A stretch of DNA of 64,000 nt from JBEBGV01 sp040081265 (GTDB lineage Bacteria > Acidobacteriota > Vicinamibacteria > Vicinamibacterales > UBA2999). Shown here piece after piece: positions 61,609-64,000 of this stretch (positions are counted from its first letter, which is position 1; the number at the start of each line of letters is the position of its first letter). The notes under the pieces were generated by a model. It searched no databases, had not been told where the DNA came from, and worked only from the letters and a program-made list of their open reading frames with translations. Where the stretch lies: contig JBEBGV010000001.1 in the NCBI GenBank assembly GCA_040081265.1, positions 208,515 through 272,514 of the forward strand. The letters are read 5' to 3'. The position numbers and the translations under genes are program-made.

Positions 61609-61614
61609 ACTGTA
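61609..61614 (-). promoter_or_regulatory. -10-like hexamer, probable leaderless start
   Basis: TACAGT on the minus strand ends 8 bases before the metallophosphoesterase ATG at 61600. No Shine-Dalgarno is visible. Confidence 0.4.
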
Positions 61615-61684
61615 GGGAGAGACTCCTCGTGACGCAAGTGACTACGGCGCTATGCAGGGCGCCGAGGCCTCACGGCCGCGGTTG

Positions 61685-61690
61685 TATAGT
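61685..61690 (+). promoter_or_regulatory. -10-like hexamer, probable leaderless start
   Basis: TATAGT ends 8 bases before the tyrS ATG at 61699; no Shine-Dalgarno. No convincing -35 is visible. Confidence 0.5.
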
Positions 61691-61698
61691 ACCGGCTG

Positions 61699-62967
61699 AT
61701 GGATCTGTTTGGTGAATTTGAGTGGCGCGGTCTGGTGTACGACACGACAGAAGGGCTGCGAGACGTGCTGGCGCGTGAGTCGGTCACGGTCTACAGCGGA
61801 TTCGATCCGACAGCGTCAAGCCTGCACGTAGGTCACTTACTCCCGGCGCTCGGCCTCGCGCGGATGCAGCGGAAGGGGCATCGCCCCATCGCCATTGTCG
61901 GCGGTGGCACCGGCCTGATTGGGGATCCCAGCGGAAAGAGCGCCGAGCGTTCGCTCCTGAGCGTCGAGCAGGTGAGCGCGAACGTCGAGAGCATCCGCGG
62001 GCAGTTATCGCGCCTGCTCGACTTCACGCCGGGACCGACGTCGGCCCAGCTGGTGAACAACGCCGACTGGTTGAGCACGATGACCGCCATGGAGTTCCTG
62101 CGAGACGTCGGTAAGTACTTCAGCATCAACGCGATGCTCGCGAAGGAGTCGGTCAAGCGTCGTCTCGCGAGCGAGGACGGCATTTCCTACACCGAGTTCA
62201 GCTATTCGCTGCTGCAGTCCTTTGATTTCCTGCAGCTGTTCGACCGCTATGGCTGCACGTTGCAAATCGGCGGCAGCGACCAGTGGGGCAACATCGTGGC
62301 CGGGTGCGATCTGGTCAGGCGGCTGCGAGGTGGCAAGGTACATGGCATGGTGATGCCACTGTTGACCACCGCCTCGGGTACGAAGTTCGGCAAGACCGAG
62401 GGTGGAGCCGTGTGGCTCGATCCGCAGGCAACGCGGCCGTACGAGTTCTATCAGTTCTGGCTCAAGACCGACGACCGCGACGCGGTGAAGTATCTGAAGT
62501 TCTTCACGTTCCTTGATCAGGCGCGAATCCAGGAACTGGAGGCTGTCACAGCGAGTGAGCCCGAACGTCGGATTGCGCAGCGGGAACTGGCGCGCGAGGT
62601 GACGCGCCTGGTTCACGGCGACGCCGCAGTGCTGGAGGCAGAGACGGCGTCTGCCAAGCTGTTTGGTGGATCGGTGAGCGCGATGTCGGTCACCGAGCTG
62701 CTCGAGGTATTTCCGAACGTACCGTCGTCCACGGTCTCGTATGCCGTCGACGGCTGGCCGATCGTCGAGCTGCTGGCAACGGTTGGCGTGGTCACGTCGC
62801 GCGGTGAGGCGACGCGATTGATTCGTGGAGGAGGGATCTCGGTCAACGATCGCCGCATCACCGACGAGAAGGAGCGGCTGCGCGCGGAAACGGCGATTGA
62901 AGGCGAACTCTTCCTGATTCGCAAGGGAAAGCGGGAGAACTTCCTGATCCGCATTGAGCGGAGTTGA
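61699..62967 (+). CDS. tyrS: Tyrosyl-tRNA synthetase
   Basis: Charges tRNA-Tyr. The 422-residue class I synthetase has the HIGH-type motif in SSLHVGHLLPA, the KMSKS-type KFGKTEGG, the tyrosine-binding region LQIGGSDQWGNIVAG, and an S4-like C-terminal domain (VVTSRGEATRLIRGGGISVN). ATG 61699 lies only 8 bases after TATAGT, so the mRNA may be leaderless. A terminator (63036-63074) follows. It precedes the rRNA operon. Confidence 0.97.
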   Translation: MDLFGEFEWRGLVYDTTEGLRDVLARESVTVYSGFDPTASSLHVGHLLPALGLARMQRKGHRPIAIVGGGTGLIGDPSGKSAERSLLSVEQVSANVESIRGQLSRLLDFTPGPTSAQLVNNADWLSTMTAMEFLRDVGKYFSINAMLAKESVKRRLASEDGISYTEFSYSLLQSFDFLQLFDRYGCTLQIGGSDQWGNIVAGCDLVRRLRGGKVHGMVMPLLTTASGTKFGKTEGGAVWLDPQATRPYEFYQFWLKTDDRDAVKYLKFFTFLDQARIQELEAVTASEPERRIAQRELAREVTRLVHGDAAVLEAETASAKLFGGSVSAMSVTELLEVFPNVPSSTVSYAVDGWPIVELLATVGVVTSRGEATRLIRGGGISVNDRRITDEKERLRAETAIEGELFLIRKGKRENFLIRIERS

Positions 62968-63035
62968 CACGGTGTGCGGCCTCGCCATAGGATCACTGGA
63001 CGTCGTGAGCGCACCCCACTGAGGTCAGTGGACAG

Positions 63036-63074
63036 ATTGCTCCAGCCGGAAGACGCAGCCGGAGCAATTTTTTT
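63036..63074 (+). terminator. Intrinsic terminator after tyrS
   Basis: ATTGCTCC (63036-63043) pairs with GGAGCAAT (63061-63068), followed directly by T at 63068-63074. It lies 69 bases after the tyrS stop and should separate it from the rRNA operon. Confidence 0.75.
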
Positions 63075-63104
63075 GTGTCAGCGCGCGGGCAAGGGCTCGA
63101 GGGC

Positions 63105-63134
63105 TTGACAAGCAAAACGAACGCGACGTAAGCT
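63105..63134 (+). promoter_or_regulatory. rRNA promoter P1
   Basis: TTGACA (63105-63110) with TAAGCT (63129-63134) at 18-base spacing, preceded by GGGC. The sequence after it (CTTGCAAGGTTC) is like that after P2. The -10 is only moderate. Confidence 0.6.
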
Positions 63135-63285
63135 TGCAAGGTTCGCCTGACGAACGCCAGTTCGTCGTGGTGGCGACGCCCTCCGTTGGGCCCATATTCC
63201 TGGTCGGTTTCCGACAAGGCTTGCCGAGATGAGGCGCAGCGCGCGCGAGAGCGTGCGAGGGCGTGTCAAAGAGGTAAATAAGGGC

Positions 63286-63314
63286 TTGACACCAGTGGGT
63301 GTCGCAGGTAACCT
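63286..63314 (+). promoter_or_regulatory. rRNA promoter P2
   Basis: TTGACA (63286-63291), 17 bases, TAACCT (63309-63314), again preceded by GGGC and followed by CGTAAGGTTC. About 320 bases before mature 16S. Confidence 0.65.
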
Positions 63315-63344
63315 CGTAAGGTTCCCCTAGCGGGGAGCGACCCG

Positions 63345-63357
63345 GTTCTTTGAAAAC
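63345..63357 (+). promoter_or_regulatory. boxA-like antitermination element
   Basis: GTTCTTTGAAAAC resembles the boxA sequence before rRNA genes that loads Nus factors. It is about 30 bases downstream of P2. Confidence 0.6.
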
Positions 63358-63635
63358 TAGATAGTGCGTGCAAGCACAACATTATTCCAGCGCACGGCTT
63401 GAGAGCTGAAAGGCTCGATGGCAGGTGAAGCTGGAATGCCCGTCGAGTGTCAGTTTTCCCGCCGTAAGGCGGGTGGGCTCTGGCGAACACCTGATGCCTA
63501 AACCGCATCGGAATAAGTCGGAGCCGACACACGTACGAAGTAGAAACAACGCAAGAGCCAAGTCAATCGGCGATCGCGTTATTGAGTTGTTCCTGGGCGG
63601 GGCCGCGCAAGTGGCCGTGTCAAAGGACAGCAAAT

Positions 63636-64000
<365 letters not shown>

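Larger units (their letters stand above)
62968..63635 (+). other. tyrS-16S intergenic and rRNA leader region
   Basis: This 668-base stretch holds no gene that I can support. It contains the tyrS terminator, two rRNA promoters, a boxA-like element and a stable hairpin with loop GTAA (CCCGCC 63458-63463, GGCGGG 63468-63473). Between the two promoters (63136-63280) I see no further convincing element. The bases before 63636 should include RNase III processing sequence for pre-16S. Confidence 0.6.

Noticed and set aside
62968..63635. tRNA gene before the rRNA operon
   Set aside because: No cloverleaf, anticodon or TTCGA-type arm that would satisfy a tRNA.

Overview
This 64 kb window is a GC-rich chromosomal segment with no phage, transposon, CRISPR or tRNA signal that I could find. 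The 5' end of a 16S rRNA gene at the right edge, together with the gene style (VWFA-related secreted proteins, carboxypeptidase-regulatory/outer-membrane barrel proteins, BON and TonB-C proteins, Opp-type ATPases), suggests an acidobacterium, probably of the Vicinamibacteria (subgroup 6) type. That assignment is inference from memory of the 16S start and gene content, not from a search.

Layout. 1-9.5 kb: end of serC, a GNAT acetyltransferase, pcnB, a DNA polymerase I whose proofreading residues look lost, a lipoprotein, a BON protein, a ZIP metal transporter and a VWA protein. 9.5-18 kb: a small methyltransferase-like protein, inositol-phosphate synthase, a membrane protein, then a two-gene unit of an atypical cytochrome P450 overlapping an adenylation-carrier-thioesterase enzyme, followed by acetyl-CoA synthetase. 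18-29 kb: three ABC ATPases without permeases, a methylmalonyl-CoA mutase-type large subunit without its B12 domain, a phosphodiesterase-family lipoprotein, a porin/CotH/GT-C cluster, a double TonB-C secreted protein and a DUF2306 membrane protein. 29-36 kb: a 100-residue orphan behind a near-perfect sigma-70 promoter, gpmA and eno as neighbours, glgC, and a secreted protein plus barrel protein pair. 36-41 kb: a PDZ-membrane-GAF-PAS histidine kinase with an NtrC-type sigma-54 activator. 41-47 kb: a six-gene leftward operon (STAS, UbiA-type phosphoribosyltransferase, DUF362, Arg-rich coiled coil, two GT4 enzymes), probably for a surface glycan. 47-63 kb: zinc ribbon, rpsU, then purine biosynthesis (purD, later purB-S-Q-L-F-M-N in a tightly overlapping operon headed by an M16 peptidase), the RNA modifiers mtaB and rlmN, a metallophosphoesterase and tyrS. 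63-64 kb: tyrS terminator, tandem rRNA promoters, boxA and 16S rRNA.

Two themes cut across the regions. First, at least seven genes have a -10-like hexamer ending only 7-9 bases before the start codon and no Shine-Dalgarno sequence (an eighth, pcnB, fits with 10), which suggests leaderless mRNAs. Second, the most system-like candidate is the P450 plus A-PCP-TE pair at 12.0-16.0 kb: it has everything needed to load, oxidise and release a single amino or aryl acid, but no condensation domain. All assignments come from reading translated sequence and motifs by eye; no database search was run.
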